A DNA stretch of 64,000 nt from assembly GCA_902780505.1 (NCBI GenBank), contig CACZFN010000003.1, positions 1-64,000 of the forward strand, written 5' to 3'. Every line of letters starts with the position of its first letter. Position 1 is the stretch's first letter. The DNA is from an uncultured Ruminococcus sp. Lineage in GTDB: Bacteria; Bacillota; Clostridia; Oscillospirales; Ruminococcaceae. The notes beneath the pieces are model-generated. The model saw only the letters and a list, made by a program, of their open reading frames with translations, searched no databases and was not told the DNA's origin. A program made the position numbers and the translations under genes. Shown piece after piece: positions 40,756-49,451 of this stretch.

Positions 40756-43107
40756 ATGTTTAAAAAAACGTTATCCTGCGCAGCAGCGCTGTGCATGGTA
40801 TCGAGTATGACGGCTTATATCCCCGCAATGGCTGAAGATACTGACGACCTTCCATATGTTGAAGGCAAAGGCTATCTTGTACTCGAAGATTCATTTACCC
40901 ATACATTTGACTGTACGAAAGAAGATAGTTCTGCAAGATTCACCATAGCAGAAGGCGGTACATGGGATAAGCTTTATAAAATGGGCAATATCCATGTTGA
41001 AGCCGAGATCACGGGTGTTGAGAGCGACAGCCTTACAGATATTGACTTCGGCGGCCAGATATGGGCAATGGGCAGCGATACATATGGGTGGTATTGTCCC
41101 CCCGGCAGTGCTAAAAACTTCGGCCAGTATGATGAAGCGGGAACACTGACTATAGATGTCAATGCAAATGAACTGAACAAAAACGGTGATGAAAACCTTG
41201 CCAAAGCAGAACTTGAGTTTTACTGCTACCCGCATGATGTGGTATGGCCGGATACCCCTGATGTGTATGACACATCAACTGTAAGCATATCGTTTAAGGT
41301 GTATGCATCATATGATTCAAGCAGTGAAGGAGAATCATCTGGTGAAGAAGTATCATATGACGGCCCTTATGCAGAAGAATACTATCAGGCTTCCGGTGAA
41401 TGGGAAACAGAAATAAGCGCAAGTCAGCTTAAAGAAGCCATAGATAATGAATGCGCCATGTCGAGCGAGGGAGATGGTCTTTATACTATCGGGTTTATTA
41501 TTCAGACAGGCCACGTCAGAAATGCAAAATTCACATTAGAAGCATACTCCACAAAGAATAATATATATAACGGCGAAGGCAATAAACCTGTAAACCATAC
41601 CTATCTGTGGACAGTGGGTAATTCCTGGACTAATAACGCTCCTGCTGACAGTGAAGAACACGAAGTCAGGTATCAGTTTAATGAAGACGGCACTCCGCTG
41701 ATCAAAACAGGCGCAGTCGATCTTGATAATTGGGACAGCGGCCCTGACAAGTTCAACGGTCAGTGGGCACAGTTTATGATGACTGATGATGACCTTGACA
41801 GTATCACTCTCAAAGTAAAGCTTATCGCAGACGAAGACTCCACCTGGGAATATAATCCTTACCAGTCTGTTATTGATGTGCCGTACAGAGTTTTCAGCAT
41901 ATTTGCACAGCCCTGTAGTATTTACGAGAATGTCGATAAGGAATATATAAACTCACAGATAGAAGCGGCTTATGAAAGTCAAGAACCTTCCGATGGTGAA
42001 AATGAAGAACCTTCCGAAGATCAGGATTCGGGTTCAGATGATTCTGACGTAGATGCCGAAGAACCCTCCTCAGAAGGCGAAACCAGCTCTGACAGCAGTT
42101 CACACTCACACACATACACATCAGTAATCACTAAGGCGGCGACCTGCACTTCGACAGGCATTCGTACCTACACCTGTGAATGCGGCGACAGCTACACCGA
42201 ACCCATTGACAAGACCGCCCACCAGTATACCTCAAAGACAGTAGCCCCGACACTTGACGCACAAGGCTACACACTGCACACCTGCTCAGTATGCGGCGAC
42301 AGCTATAAGGATAACTACAAGGCAAAACTCGTAAACATTTCAAACCTTGACATTAAAGCCGACAAAACCGCTTTTGGGTACACAGGCAAGGCAAAAGTTC
42401 CCACAGTTACCATAAAGAACGGCTCTTACACCTTAAAGCAGGGTACAGACTATACATTAAGCTACAAAAACAACAAAAATATCGGCACAGGCACGATAAC
42501 CGTAACAGGCAAGGGTGATTATGCAGGCACAAAGAAGCTTTCGTTTACTATTATCCCCTCAAATGTCAGTGGGTTCAAGGCGGCTTCTACTTCGGTAAGT
42601 GCTGTTAAGCTTTCGTGGAACAAGGTCAGCGGTGCGGCGGGGTATTTTGTTTACCAGTATAACACCACCACTAAAAAATGGGTTCGCATAGCTAAAACGG
42701 GTAATGTGAATACATACACAGTCAAGTCACTCAAAGCTGGAACCACCTATAAATATGCGATAAAGGCATATAAGACAGTCAGCGGCAAGAATTATACTTC
42801 GGCTAAGTTTCCGACTGTTACTACCTCTACCAAGCCTGCAAAGGTAAGCTTCAAGGCAGCTGCGGCAAGCAAGGCTGTAAAGCTTAGCTGGAGCAAGGTG
42901 AAGGGTGCTACAAACTATATCGTATATTACAGAGTCAAGGGCACATCTTCGTGGAAGAGCGTCAAAGTAAAAAACAGCGTGACAGCAAAAACGATATCAG
43001 GTCTTGTTAAAGGCAAAACATATCAGGTTACAGTCAAAGCAGTACGCACAGTAAACAAGGTAAACTATAACGGCACATATAGTGTAAAAACAGTCAAAGT
43101 AAAATAA
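40756..43107 (+). CDS. Large secreted protein: Cys-motif repeats, Ig-like and Fn3 domains
   Basis: 783 aa. Signal peptide (TLSCAAALCMVSSMTAYIPA) to about residue 26; two beta-rich domains (about 30-195 and 210-395); an acidic Ser/Glu linker (about 410-450); two Cys-motif repeats (CTSTGIRTYTCECGDSYTEP and YTLHTCSVCGDSYKD); an Ig-like repeat (TGKAKVPTVTIKNGSYTLKQ); and two Fn3 domains at the end (about 615-783, VSAVKLSWNKVSGAAGYFVY and KAVKLSWSKVKGATNYIVYY). The end is Lys-rich without dockerin or LPXTG, so it may stick to the wall by charge. The 603-aa protein at 46496 has the same C-terminal plan. Possible roles are adhesion or glycan binding. Confidence 0.85.
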   Translation: MFKKTLSCAAALCMVSSMTAYIPAMAEDTDDLPYVEGKGYLVLEDSFTHTFDCTKEDSSARFTIAEGGTWDKLYKMGNIHVEAEITGVESDSLTDIDFGGQIWAMGSDTYGWYCPPGSAKNFGQYDEAGTLTIDVNANELNKNGDENLAKAELEFYCYPHDVVWPDTPDVYDTSTVSISFKVYASYDSSSEGESSGEEVSYDGPYAEEYYQASGEWETEISASQLKEAIDNECAMSSEGDGLYTIGFIIQTGHVRNAKFTLEAYSTKNNIYNGEGNKPVNHTYLWTVGNSWTNNAPADSEEHEVRYQFNEDGTPLIKTGAVDLDNWDSGPDKFNGQWAQFMMTDDDLDSITLKVKLIADEDSTWEYNPYQSVIDVPYRVFSIFAQPCSIYENVDKEYINSQIEAAYESQEPSDGENEEPSEDQDSGSDDSDVDAEEPSSEGETSSDSSSHSHTYTSVITKAATCTSTGIRTYTCECGDSYTEPIDKTAHQYTSKTVAPTLDAQGYTLHTCSVCGDSYKDNYKAKLVNISNLDIKADKTAFGYTGKAKVPTVTIKNGSYTLKQGTDYTLSYKNNKNIGTGTITVTGKGDYAGTKKLSFTIIPSNVSGFKAASTSVSAVKLSWNKVSGAAGYFVYQYNTTTKKWVRIAKTGNVNTYTVKSLKAGTTYKYAIKAYKTVSGKNYTSAKFPTVTTSTKPAKVSFKAAAASKAVKLSWSKVKGATNYIVYYRVKGTSSWKSVKVKNSVTAKTISGLVKGKTYQVTVKAVRTVNKVNYNGTYSVKTVKVK

Positions 43108-43114
43108 AGCATCA

Positions 43115-43139
43115 GACGGCAGGAGTTCTTCCTGCCGTC
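43115..43139 (+). terminator. Hairpin after the 783-aa gene, first copy
   Basis: GACGGCAGG/CCTGCCGTC with a 7-nt loop but no T-tract; AAACTGTTGA of the inserted repeat follows instead. The same hairpin recurs at 43306-43334 with its T-tract. Confidence 0.65.
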
Positions 43140-43140
43140 A

Positions 43141-43301
43141 AACTGTTGATAAAGCATGGACTTTCTGGAAATACATTTCCGAAGGGGTTCGGGGGGCACT
43201 TGTCTACTGCGTAGACAGGGAAAGCCCCCGAAATAGGGCGTGGACAGCCTTTGAGTTTTCAGTTCGTTTTGCGCGTATCACAAAAACATAGTTTTTCGAC
43301 A
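43141..43301. repeat. About 160-bp non-coding inserted repeat
   Basis: Starts ACTGTTGATAAAGCATGG and ends AACATAGTTTTTCGACAAGC. Inside are GGGGTTCGGGGGGC and GCCCCCGAA, with the hairpin TTGTCTACTGCGTAGACAG at 43201-43219. No ORF. It lies exactly between two near-identical terminator hairpins, and its left end also occurs at 34129-34142. Confidence 0.6.
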
Positions 43302-43305
43302 AGCA

Positions 43306-43334
43306 GACGGCAGGATTTCTTCCTGCCGTTTTTT
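43306..43334 (+). terminator. Terminator hairpin, second copy
   Basis: GACGGCAGG and CCTGCCGT with TTTTTT directly after. It repeats the hairpin at 43115 with one internal base change. Confidence 0.82.
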
Positions 43335-43387
43335 GCCTTGTCCGATATATAAAGAGCTGAGTTCATAAAAAATTAACACACTTCCCC

Positions 43388-43416
43388 TTGACAAATTATA
43401 TTTGATAAGATATAAT
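43388..43416 (+). promoter_or_regulatory. Promoter of the peroxidase/ohrR/CDF operon
   Basis: TTGACA, 17 nt, TATAAT. Confidence 0.88.
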
Positions 43417-43485
43417 TTAATCATACCGAATGAATAAAAACCGCATCTGACCACATTATAACTGCAAAACAGGAGGTATCTTACA

Positions 43486-44031
43486 ATGAAAAGCTTTTAT
43501 GATCTCACAGTAACAGACGCAAAGGGTGCAGAGGTTGCAATGAAGGATTTCAAAGGAAAAGTAGTGCTTGTAGTAAATACAGCAACAGGCTGCGGCTTCA
43601 CCCCGCAGTATAAACCGCTTGAAGAAATGTATGAAGCACTCCACGATAAGGGGCTTGAAATAGTCGATGTCCCCTGTAACCAGTTTGCAGGGCAGACACC
43701 CGGAACTGACGAGGAGATCCACGAATTCTGTACTTTAAAATATAACACACAGTTCCCGCAGATGAAAAAGAGTGACGTAAACGGCGAAACCGCAATAGAG
43801 CTTTTTAAGTACCTTAAATCACAGAAAGGCTTTGAGGGTTTCGGTAAGGGCGCTAAGGCTCTTGCAATGTCTGCCATGCTCAAAACTATAGATAAGGACT
43901 ATAAGAATAACCCCGAAATAAAATGGAACTTCACTAAATTCGTTATCGACAGACAGGGTAATGTCGTTGCCCGCTTTGAACCGACAGCAGATATGAAAAA
44001 GGTAAGGGAATTCGTTGAATCGCTTATCTGA
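43486..44031 (+). CDS. Glutathione peroxidase family (thiol peroxidase)
   Basis: 181 aa. NTATGCGFTPQYKPLEEMY holds the peroxidatic Cys (about 36) in place of selenocysteine; DVPCNQFAGQTPG and the later KWNFTKFVIDRQG supply the Gln, Trp and Asn of the catalytic tetrad. Cys-type bacterial members usually use thioredoxin. AGGAGG precedes the ATG. The next gene encodes an OhrR-like peroxide sensor, which fits a peroxide-response operon. Confidence 0.93.
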   Translation: MKSFYDLTVTDAKGAEVAMKDFKGKVVLVVNTATGCGFTPQYKPLEEMYEALHDKGLEIVDVPCNQFAGQTPGTDEEIHEFCTLKYNTQFPQMKKSDVNGETAIELFKYLKSQKGFEGFGKGAKALAMSAMLKTIDKDYKNNPEIKWNFTKFVIDRQGNVVARFEPTADMKKVREFVESLI

Positions 44032-44047
44032 TAAACAGGAGTTGTAT

Positions 44048-44494
44048 ATGGAAAGATTTGAAGCCTGCGAACAGCTTAAACTGCAAAATCAGCTCTGCTT
44101 TCCGCTATATGCGGCATCAAGGCAGATAGTAAATCTTTATACCCCGCACCTAAAACCGCTTGGCATAACCTATACACAGTACCTTGTTTTTCTTGTGCTC
44201 GGCGAAAGTGACGGAATGACAGTCGGCGATATCGGCAAAAAGCTCTACCTTGATAACGGTACGCTCTCCCCCCTGCTCAAAAAGCTTGAAAAGGAAGGCT
44301 ATATCAGGCGTGAGAGAAGCCATGAAGATGAAAGGATAGTGCATATCTTTCTGACCGGCGAGGGTAAAAGCTTCTACCTGTCACTTGCAGATATCCCGCA
44401 GAAAATAGGCGGGTGCGTAAGCCTTGCAGGTGATAAAGCAGGCAAACTTTATGCGCTTTTATACGAGCTTTTAAATAATATCCACGAGGAGTGA
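44048..44494 (+). CDS. ohrR: MarR family regulator, OhrR-like
   Basis: 148 aa. The N-terminal LKLQNQLCFPLYAASRQIV places a Cys at about residue 16, the position of the hydroperoxide-sensing Cys of OhrR. The winged helix contains TVGDIGKKLYLDNGTLSPLL and the wing RERSHEDERIVHI. The ATG has CAGGAG 7-8 nt upstream; an earlier in-frame start would overlap the peroxidase more. It probably represses the operon until oxidised. Confidence 0.88.
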   Translation: MERFEACEQLKLQNQLCFPLYAASRQIVNLYTPHLKPLGITYTQYLVFLVLGESDGMTVGDIGKKLYLDNGTLSPLLKKLEKEGYIRRERSHEDERIVHIFLTGEGKSFYLSLADIPQKIGGCVSLAGDKAGKLYALLYELLNNIHEE

Positions 44495-44499
44495 TCACA

Positions 44500-45627
44500 A
44501 TGAGCGAAGCAAAAGAGCTTATGGCATCACGTGAAAAAACAATAGTAAAGACAAGTGTGATCGGGATAGGCGCAAATATCCTGCTTGCGGCTTTCAAGGC
44601 AATAGTCGGCTTTGCCGCAAATTCTGTGGCTATTATTTCAGATGCTGTAAATAACCTGACAGATGCGCTGTCAAGTATAATAACAATAGTCGGCACACAC
44701 CTTGCCGCAAAAGCCCCCGATAAAAAACACCCGATGGGACACGGCAGGGTGGAATATATGAGCGCCCTTGTCGTTTCTGCAATAGTTTTCTATGCGGGCG
44801 CTACTACACTTATCGACTCGGTCAAAAAGATCATCCACCCCGAAAAGCCCGATTACGGCGCTTCGGCAATAATCCTGCTCGTTGCCGCTATAATAGTAAA
44901 GCTTCTCCTCGGCGCATATACAAAGTCCGTCGGCAAAAAGGTAAATTCAGGCTCGCTTGTCGCATCAGGTGAGGATGCTTCAAATGATGCCGTTCTTTCA
45001 GCGTCCGTACTCGCTTCGGCTGTGGTATTTCTTGTGTTTAAGGTAGACCTTGAAAGCTACGTCGGCGTTTTTATCTCACTTATGATAATCAAGGCATCCT
45101 ATGAAATGATATCCGAAGCTGTAAGTGAACTCCTCGGCGCAAGGGCGGATAAAGAACTTACTTCATCTATCAAACGTACCATAGCCAGGGACGAACAAGT
45201 CCACGGCGTGTATGACCTTATACTTAATAACTACGGCCCCGACAGGTACCTTGCATCTGTCCATGTCGAAGTCGATTCAAAGCTTACCGCTGCCGATATC
45301 GACGCCCTTACAAGGCGCCTTCAGGACAGTGTCTATAAAGAACATTCCGTTTTGCTTGCAGCAGTCGGTATCTATTCGTTTAATATGGGCGATGACAGGA
45401 TAGGCAAGCTAAGAAGTGATATAAGAAATATCGTTATGAGTTTCGACGGCGTTTTACAGCTTCACGGCTTCTATCTTGACGAGGAGAAAAAAAGTATCTC
45501 CTTTGATATGATAATAGACTTTTCAGTCGACAGAGAGGCTGTCTATGCCGAAGCAGTAAAGGCTGTCAGCGAAAAATTCCCCGGGTATTCCTTTGATGTG
45601 GCACTTGATACAGATTTCAGTGATTGA
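44500..45627 (+). CDS. Cation diffusion facilitator family efflux protein
   Basis: 375-aa membrane protein. Six helices in the N-terminal 220 residues carry the metal sites AIISDAVNNLTDALSS and HPMGHGRVEYM (helix II) and GEDASNDAVLS (helix V). The C-terminal cytoplasmic part contains two ferredoxin-like stretches, longer than the usual single domain. It exports divalent cations such as Mn, Fe or Zn. Its ATG, behind GAGGAG, lies 5 nt after the ohrR stop. Metal efflux next to a peroxide response is consistent with iron or manganese handling under oxidative stress. Confidence 0.92.
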   Translation: MSEAKELMASREKTIVKTSVIGIGANILLAAFKAIVGFAANSVAIISDAVNNLTDALSSIITIVGTHLAAKAPDKKHPMGHGRVEYMSALVVSAIVFYAGATTLIDSVKKIIHPEKPDYGASAIILLVAAIIVKLLLGAYTKSVGKKVNSGSLVASGEDASNDAVLSASVLASAVVFLVFKVDLESYVGVFISLMIIKASYEMISEAVSELLGARADKELTSSIKRTIARDEQVHGVYDLILNNYGPDRYLASVHVEVDSKLTAADIDALTRRLQDSVYKEHSVLLAAVGIYSFNMGDDRIGKLRSDIRNIVMSFDGVLQLHGFYLDEEKKSISFDMIIDFSVDREAVYAEAVKAVSEKFPGYSFDVALDTDFSD

Positions 45628-45635
45628 TATATAAA

Positions 45636-45671
45636 CCCTTGTATCGCCTTAATGCATACAAGGGCTTTTTT
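45636..45671 (+). terminator. Terminator of the peroxidase operon
   Basis: CCCTTGTAT and ATACAAGGG, 9-bp perfect arms, then six T. Confidence 0.88.
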
Positions 45672-45683
45672 ATGCCCGAAGGT

Positions 45684-45713
45684 TTGACAACACGCCTTTT
45701 TATGTGCTATACT
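45684..45713 (+). promoter_or_regulatory. Promoter of the HAD hydrolase gene
   Basis: TTGACA, 18 nt, TATACT; it overlaps a longer reading frame and so fixes the start at 45729. Confidence 0.78.
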
Positions 45714-45728
45714 GATAGTGGTGATGAT

Positions 45729-46385
45729 ATGGATATTTTTAAGTATAAAGGCTTTATATTTGACCTTGACGGTACACTTATCGACTCGGGATATGTGTGG
45801 AGTGAAGTCGATAAGAGGTTTTTAAGCAAACGCGGCTTTGATGTCCCTGATGATTACTGCAAAAGTGTGAGCGCTATGAACTTTATGCAGGCCGCCGAAT
45901 ATACCAAAGCCCGCTTTTGCCTTAAAGACAGCATTGATGATATCATAAAGGAATGGCACGCACAGGCTTTCGCTGAGTACCGCGATAACGTTGCGGCTAT
46001 CCCCTGTGCAAGGGATATGATTTCAAAACTTAAAACTATGGGTAAAAAGATCGCCCTTGCCACAGCTTCCGACGCTTCACTGTATGAACCTGCACTTAAA
46101 AGAAATAAAATGTATGAATATATCGACTTCTTTGCACAGACAAGTCAGGTCAGCCGCGGTAAGGGTTTCCCTGATGTGTACGAACTCGCCGCACAGGGTA
46201 TAGGCTGTGCCCCATGCGATTGTATAGTGTTTGAAGATATAGCTGAGGGTATCAGCGGCGCTAAGATGGGCGGCTTTGCTGCCTGCGCTGTGCTGAGTGG
46301 TCAGGAAAACGGCATTAGTGAACTCAAAAAGCTTGCCGATCTCGCCATCACCGACTATGGTGAGCTTTTAATGCCGAAAGAATAG
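45729..46385 (+). CDS. HAD-superfamily phosphatase (beta-phosphoglucomutase-like)
   Basis: 218 aa. HAD motif I FIFDLDGTLIDS with both Asp, motif II ALATASD (Thr/Ser), a Lys in RGKGFPDVY (motif III) and motif IV VFEDIAEGISGAKMGG. The helical cap is of the C1/beta-PGM type. Members dephosphorylate sugar phosphates or other small metabolites; no substrate is evident. The gene stands alone between a terminator and the next promoter. Confidence 0.9.
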   Translation: MDIFKYKGFIFDLDGTLIDSGYVWSEVDKRFLSKRGFDVPDDYCKSVSAMNFMQAAEYTKARFCLKDSIDDIIKEWHAQAFAEYRDNVAAIPCARDMISKLKTMGKKIALATASDASLYEPALKRNKMYEYIDFFAQTSQVSRGKGFPDVYELAAQGIGCAPCDCIVFEDIAEGISGAKMGGFAACAVLSGQENGISELKKLADLAITDYGELLMPKE

Positions 46386-46409
46386 GACAAAATCTGTGAA
46401 AAATCCCGA

Positions 46410-46439
46410 TTGACATATCCGGTGAAAGTATTGTATAAT
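46410..46439 (+). promoter_or_regulatory. Promoter of the 603-aa secreted protein gene
   Basis: TTGACA, 18 nt, TATAAT. Confidence 0.82.
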
Positions 46440-46495
46440 ATAAGATACAGGTTTTTTGTGTAATATCTATGTAAGGATATGGAGAGTGATAACAA

Positions 46496-48307
46496 ATGCT
46501 TAAAAGAAAGATAACAGCGTTTTTCTGTGCGGTGTCACTTGTGCTCACACAAGGGGCAATGGGCGTATTCGCACAGGACGATACAGATATTACTACCGAA
46601 CCGCAGGAAAGTGAGCATATACATAGCTATACTCAGGAGGTCACAAAGCCCGCCACCTGTGCCGAAGAAGGCATTATGACCTATACCTGCGAATGCGGCG
46701 ACAGCTACAGCGAACCGATAGATAAATCCACCGCCCATAAATACGGTGCCGGCGAAGTGATAAGTGAAGCTGACTGCACACATGAGGGCAAAACTGTATT
46801 CACCTGTAAGGTGTGCGGAAGTGAGTATACAAAAACCACACCTGCCCTTTCACATAACTTTGAAAAGGGTGAGGTCATAAAAGAACCTACCTGCTATGAA
46901 AAGGGCGAACAGACACTTGTCTGCACAAGGTGCGGCGAAACCACTACAGAGGAGATCGACGAGCTTTCCCATGTGTTTGATGACGGGCAGACAACTGTCC
47001 CCGCCACCTGTATGGATACAGGTACTAAGACATATACCTGTACACTTTGCGGTACAAGCTTTGATGAAGATATCCCCGTAAACGAAAATGCCCATGTGTG
47101 GGACGAGGGTACTGTCACAAAGGAAGCCAACTGTAAAAGCGAAGGTTCAGTCCTCTATACCTGTACGCTCTGCGGTGAAACCCGGGAAGAAGCTGTGCCC
47201 TCCTCCACAGCACATAAATACAATGAAGGTGTGATAACTAAAGCCCCCACCTGCGGTAAGGACGGTATTAAGACCTTCACCTGCACACTATGCGGTGACA
47301 CCTATGAAGAAACAATTCCCGCAACGGGTATGCACTATTTCGGTAAGGCGACAGTCATAAAAGAAGCCGACTGCACACATACAGGCATCAAGTATTATGT
47401 CTGCGCAGGCTGCGGGCTTGAAGTCGCAACAGTCACCCCGAAATCGGCAGTGCATAAGTTTGATAAGGGCAATGTCACAAAGGAAGCTACACTTACAAGC
47501 ACAGGCAGTATCACATATACCTGTACCGCCTGCGGCAAAAAACTTACAAAGGTAATACCAAAGCTTATTTCGGCTTCTGAGCTTGATATAACCCTTTCAT
47601 CGACTTCCTATACCTACTCCGGTGCGGCAAAGAAGCCCTCTGTCATAGTAAAGTATTCGGGCAGGACACTTAAATCGGGTACGGATTATACTGTCACATA
47701 CTACAATAATATAAACGCGGGCAAGGCCTGGGTTACTGTAAAGGGTACAGGTAAATATACCGGTACCGCAAGATCATATTATACGATCAAAGCACTCGCT
47801 ATATCAAAGGCAGCATTCAGCGGGATGAGCAAGAACTATGTATATACAGGCGGCGCACTTACCCCGCCTCCTACGGTAATATATAAATCAAAGCTGCTTA
47901 AAAAGAATACCGACTATACCCTCACCTATAGTGCTAATAAGGCGATAGGAACAGCTACATTGACAGTTTCCGGCAAGGGCAACTTCAGCGGCACGAAGAA
48001 GCTGACCTTCTATATCGTGCCTAAGCCTACTGCACTTGGCAAACTTACCTCGCCAAAGACAAAACAGCTTAAAGTCAAATGGACTAAAAACACAACAGGC
48101 GGCGGCTATCAGGTGGTTTACTCAACCTCATCAAGTTTCAAAAAGCTTTCACAAAAGACAGTAACAGGCAATACCAAAACCACCGTTACTCTTACAGGCC
48201 TTACCGCCAAGAAAACATATTACGTCAAAATACGTACATTCAAGATAGTAAACGGCTATAAGTATTACAGCTCCTATTCACTGGTCAAGGCAGTGTATGT
48301 AAAATAA
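46496..48307 (+). CDS. Secreted protein with eight Cys-motif repeats, Ig-like and Fn3 domains
   Basis: 603 aa. A signal peptide (ITAFFCAVSLVLTQGAMGVF) leads to eight tandem modules of about 38 aa (residues 42-358) on the pattern H-x-G-x-V-x-K-x-A-T-C-x-x-x-G-x-x-x-Y-T-C-x-x-C-G, e.g. KPATCAEEGIMTYTCECGDS and KEADCTHTGIKYYVCAGCG. The last module has lost its first Cys. Three conserved Cys and a His per module would suit a zinc site. Two Ig-like repeats (about 365-515, YTYSGAAKKPSVIVKYSGRT) and one Fn3 domain end the protein. The Lys-rich C-terminus resembles the 783-aa neighbour. Likely a cell-surface or matrix protein; no enzymatic motif. Confidence 0.86.
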   Translation: MLKRKITAFFCAVSLVLTQGAMGVFAQDDTDITTEPQESEHIHSYTQEVTKPATCAEEGIMTYTCECGDSYSEPIDKSTAHKYGAGEVISEADCTHEGKTVFTCKVCGSEYTKTTPALSHNFEKGEVIKEPTCYEKGEQTLVCTRCGETTTEEIDELSHVFDDGQTTVPATCMDTGTKTYTCTLCGTSFDEDIPVNENAHVWDEGTVTKEANCKSEGSVLYTCTLCGETREEAVPSSTAHKYNEGVITKAPTCGKDGIKTFTCTLCGDTYEETIPATGMHYFGKATVIKEADCTHTGIKYYVCAGCGLEVATVTPKSAVHKFDKGNVTKEATLTSTGSITYTCTACGKKLTKVIPKLISASELDITLSSTSYTYSGAAKKPSVIVKYSGRTLKSGTDYTVTYYNNINAGKAWVTVKGTGKYTGTARSYYTIKALAISKAAFSGMSKNYVYTGGALTPPPTVIYKSKLLKKNTDYTLTYSANKAIGTATLTVSGKGNFSGTKKLTFYIVPKPTALGKLTSPKTKQLKVKWTKNTTGGGYQVVYSTSSSFKKLSQKTVTGNTKTTVTLTGLTAKKTYYVKIRTFKIVNGYKYYSSYSLVKAVYVK

Positions 48308-48311
48308 TAAC

Positions 48312-48341
48312 AAAATCCCCTGAATATTTCGGGGGATTTTT
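48312..48341 (+). terminator. Terminator of the 603-aa gene
   Basis: AAAATCCCCTGAA, TAT, TTCGGGGGATTTT with a trailing T-tract. Confidence 0.85.
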
Positions 48342-48350
48342 ATTTAAAAA

Positions 48351-48418
48351 AATTTTTAAATACCTATTGACAACACTTTGTAAACGTGCTATAATCTGTT
48401 TAAAGAATTTTTTAAATA
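48351..48418 (+). promoter_or_regulatory. Promoter of the sdpR/sdpI pair flanked by two candidate operators
   Basis: TTGACA (48367-48372), 17 nt, TATAAT (48390-48395). AATTTTTAAATA (48351-48362) and AATTTTTTAAATA (48406-48418) bracket it as near-identical direct repeats, a natural place for the ArsR-type repressor to bind. Confidence 0.72.
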
Positions 48419-48429
48419 GGTGATGCGAT

Positions 48430-48738
48430 ATGTCAGATAATAATATCTTCAGAGTCCTTGCCGACTCTCAGCGCCGGCAGATACTTGAACTGCTCAAAGA
48501 CGGCGATCTTAACGCAGGTCAGATCTCGGAAAAACTCGGGATAACGCCCGCTGCACTTTCCTACCACTTAAAGCTGCTGAAAAATGCCGGCCTTACGCTT
48601 GAATATAAACAGGGCAATTTCGTGTTTTACAAGCTCAATATTTCCGTGTTTGATGAAATAATAATGTGGGTGAAAAAATTTTCCGAAGCAAAAAATAATA
48701 TCACCCCCGAAAACGCCGATAATAGCCTTGTTCAGTAA
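48430..48738 (+). CDS. ArsR/SdpR-type repressor
   Basis: 102-aa winged-helix protein: FRVLADSQRRQILELLKDGD, then the recognition helix ITPAALSYHLKLLKNAGL and the wing YKQGNFVFYKLN. No ArsR-type metal Cys cluster is present. Together with the SdpI-like gene 15 nt downstream it reproduces the sdpR-sdpI autoregulated pair of Bacillus, in which SdpI sequesters SdpR at the membrane. Confidence 0.87.
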   Translation: MSDNNIFRVLADSQRRQILELLKDGDLNAGQISEKLGITPAALSYHLKLLKNAGLTLEYKQGNFVFYKLNISVFDEIIMWVKKFSEAKNNITPENADNSLVQ

Positions 48739-48753
48739 ACAGGAGGTAATAGT

Positions 48754-49446
48754 ATGAAAAAACTGATAGTAATAACCGCCCTTGCCCCGCTTATAATAAC
48801 TGCCGCAGTAATACAGTTTCTCCCCGAAAAGGTCCCTATGCATTATGATATTCATGATAATGCCGACAGATATGGCTCACGGTATGAAATGTTTATCCTG
48901 CCTTTGTGCCTGCTTATTATAACGGCAGTGTTTATGATGATATCTCACCGCTTTTCAGTCAAAGGCAGGAACGGCGAAAGCAAACAAAACGCCGAAGCCT
49001 GTTCAAATGCAAGGGTGACCGATATCCTGACACTTGCACTTTCGATAATGCTCGGCGTTATGCAGTATTTCTTCCTGTATAGGGTAATGGTGAACTCAGG
49101 CGGCTCTGCTGCTGATGCAGAGTTTGATTCTTTAAAGCTGTCCGCCGTTTTGCTTTCATTATTGCTTATAGTCGCAGGGAATATAATGCCAAAAACAGGC
49201 TCAAACCACACTGTCGGCCTCAGGATAAAGTGGAGCCTTTATAATGACACCACATGGACAAAAAGCAACCGTTTCGCAGGCCATGTTCTCGCAGCGTCGG
49301 GCGTGTTATCACTGCTTACCTCACTTTTGTGTAAAAGCGGTGCTGCGGCAACCGTTATGCTGCTTGTGTATCTGACCGCCGCAATAGTAGTTTCCTCTGC
49401 CTATGCTAAAAAGGTCTATGACGAGGAAACGGCAAAAGCACAATGA
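48754..49446 (+). CDS. SdpI family immunity/signalling membrane protein
   Basis: 230 aa. It has the DUF1648-like N-terminus (APLIITAAVIQFLPEKVPMH, DIHDNADRYGS), six helices in total and the SdpI motif GNIMPKTGSNHTVGLRIKW, then NDTTWTKSNRFAGH. AGGAGG precedes the ATG. In Bacillus, SdpI protects against the SdpC killing factor. No SdpABC toxin genes are in the window, so this is likely protection against others' toxins or an envelope-stress sensor. Confidence 0.88.
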   Translation: MKKLIVITALAPLIITAAVIQFLPEKVPMHYDIHDNADRYGSRYEMFILPLCLLIITAVFMMISHRFSVKGRNGESKQNAEACSNARVTDILTLALSIMLGVMQYFFLYRVMVNSGGSAADAEFDSLKLSAVLLSLLLIVAGNIMPKTGSNHTVGLRIKWSLYNDTTWTKSNRFAGHVLAASGVLSLLTSLLCKSGAAATVMLLVYLTAAIVVSSAYAKKVYDEETAKAQ

Positions 49447-49451
49447 TCACA

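Noticed and set aside
42110-42320. CRISPR-like or tandem DNA repeat in the 783-aa gene, and again at 46640-47560
   Set aside because: The periodicity is at the protein level (Cys-motif modules). The DNA copies differ and have no constant repeat-spacer structure.
43590-43600. Selenoprotein glutathione peroxidase
   Set aside because: The active-site codon is TGC in NTATGCGF, and no in-frame TGA or SECIS-like hairpin is seen.
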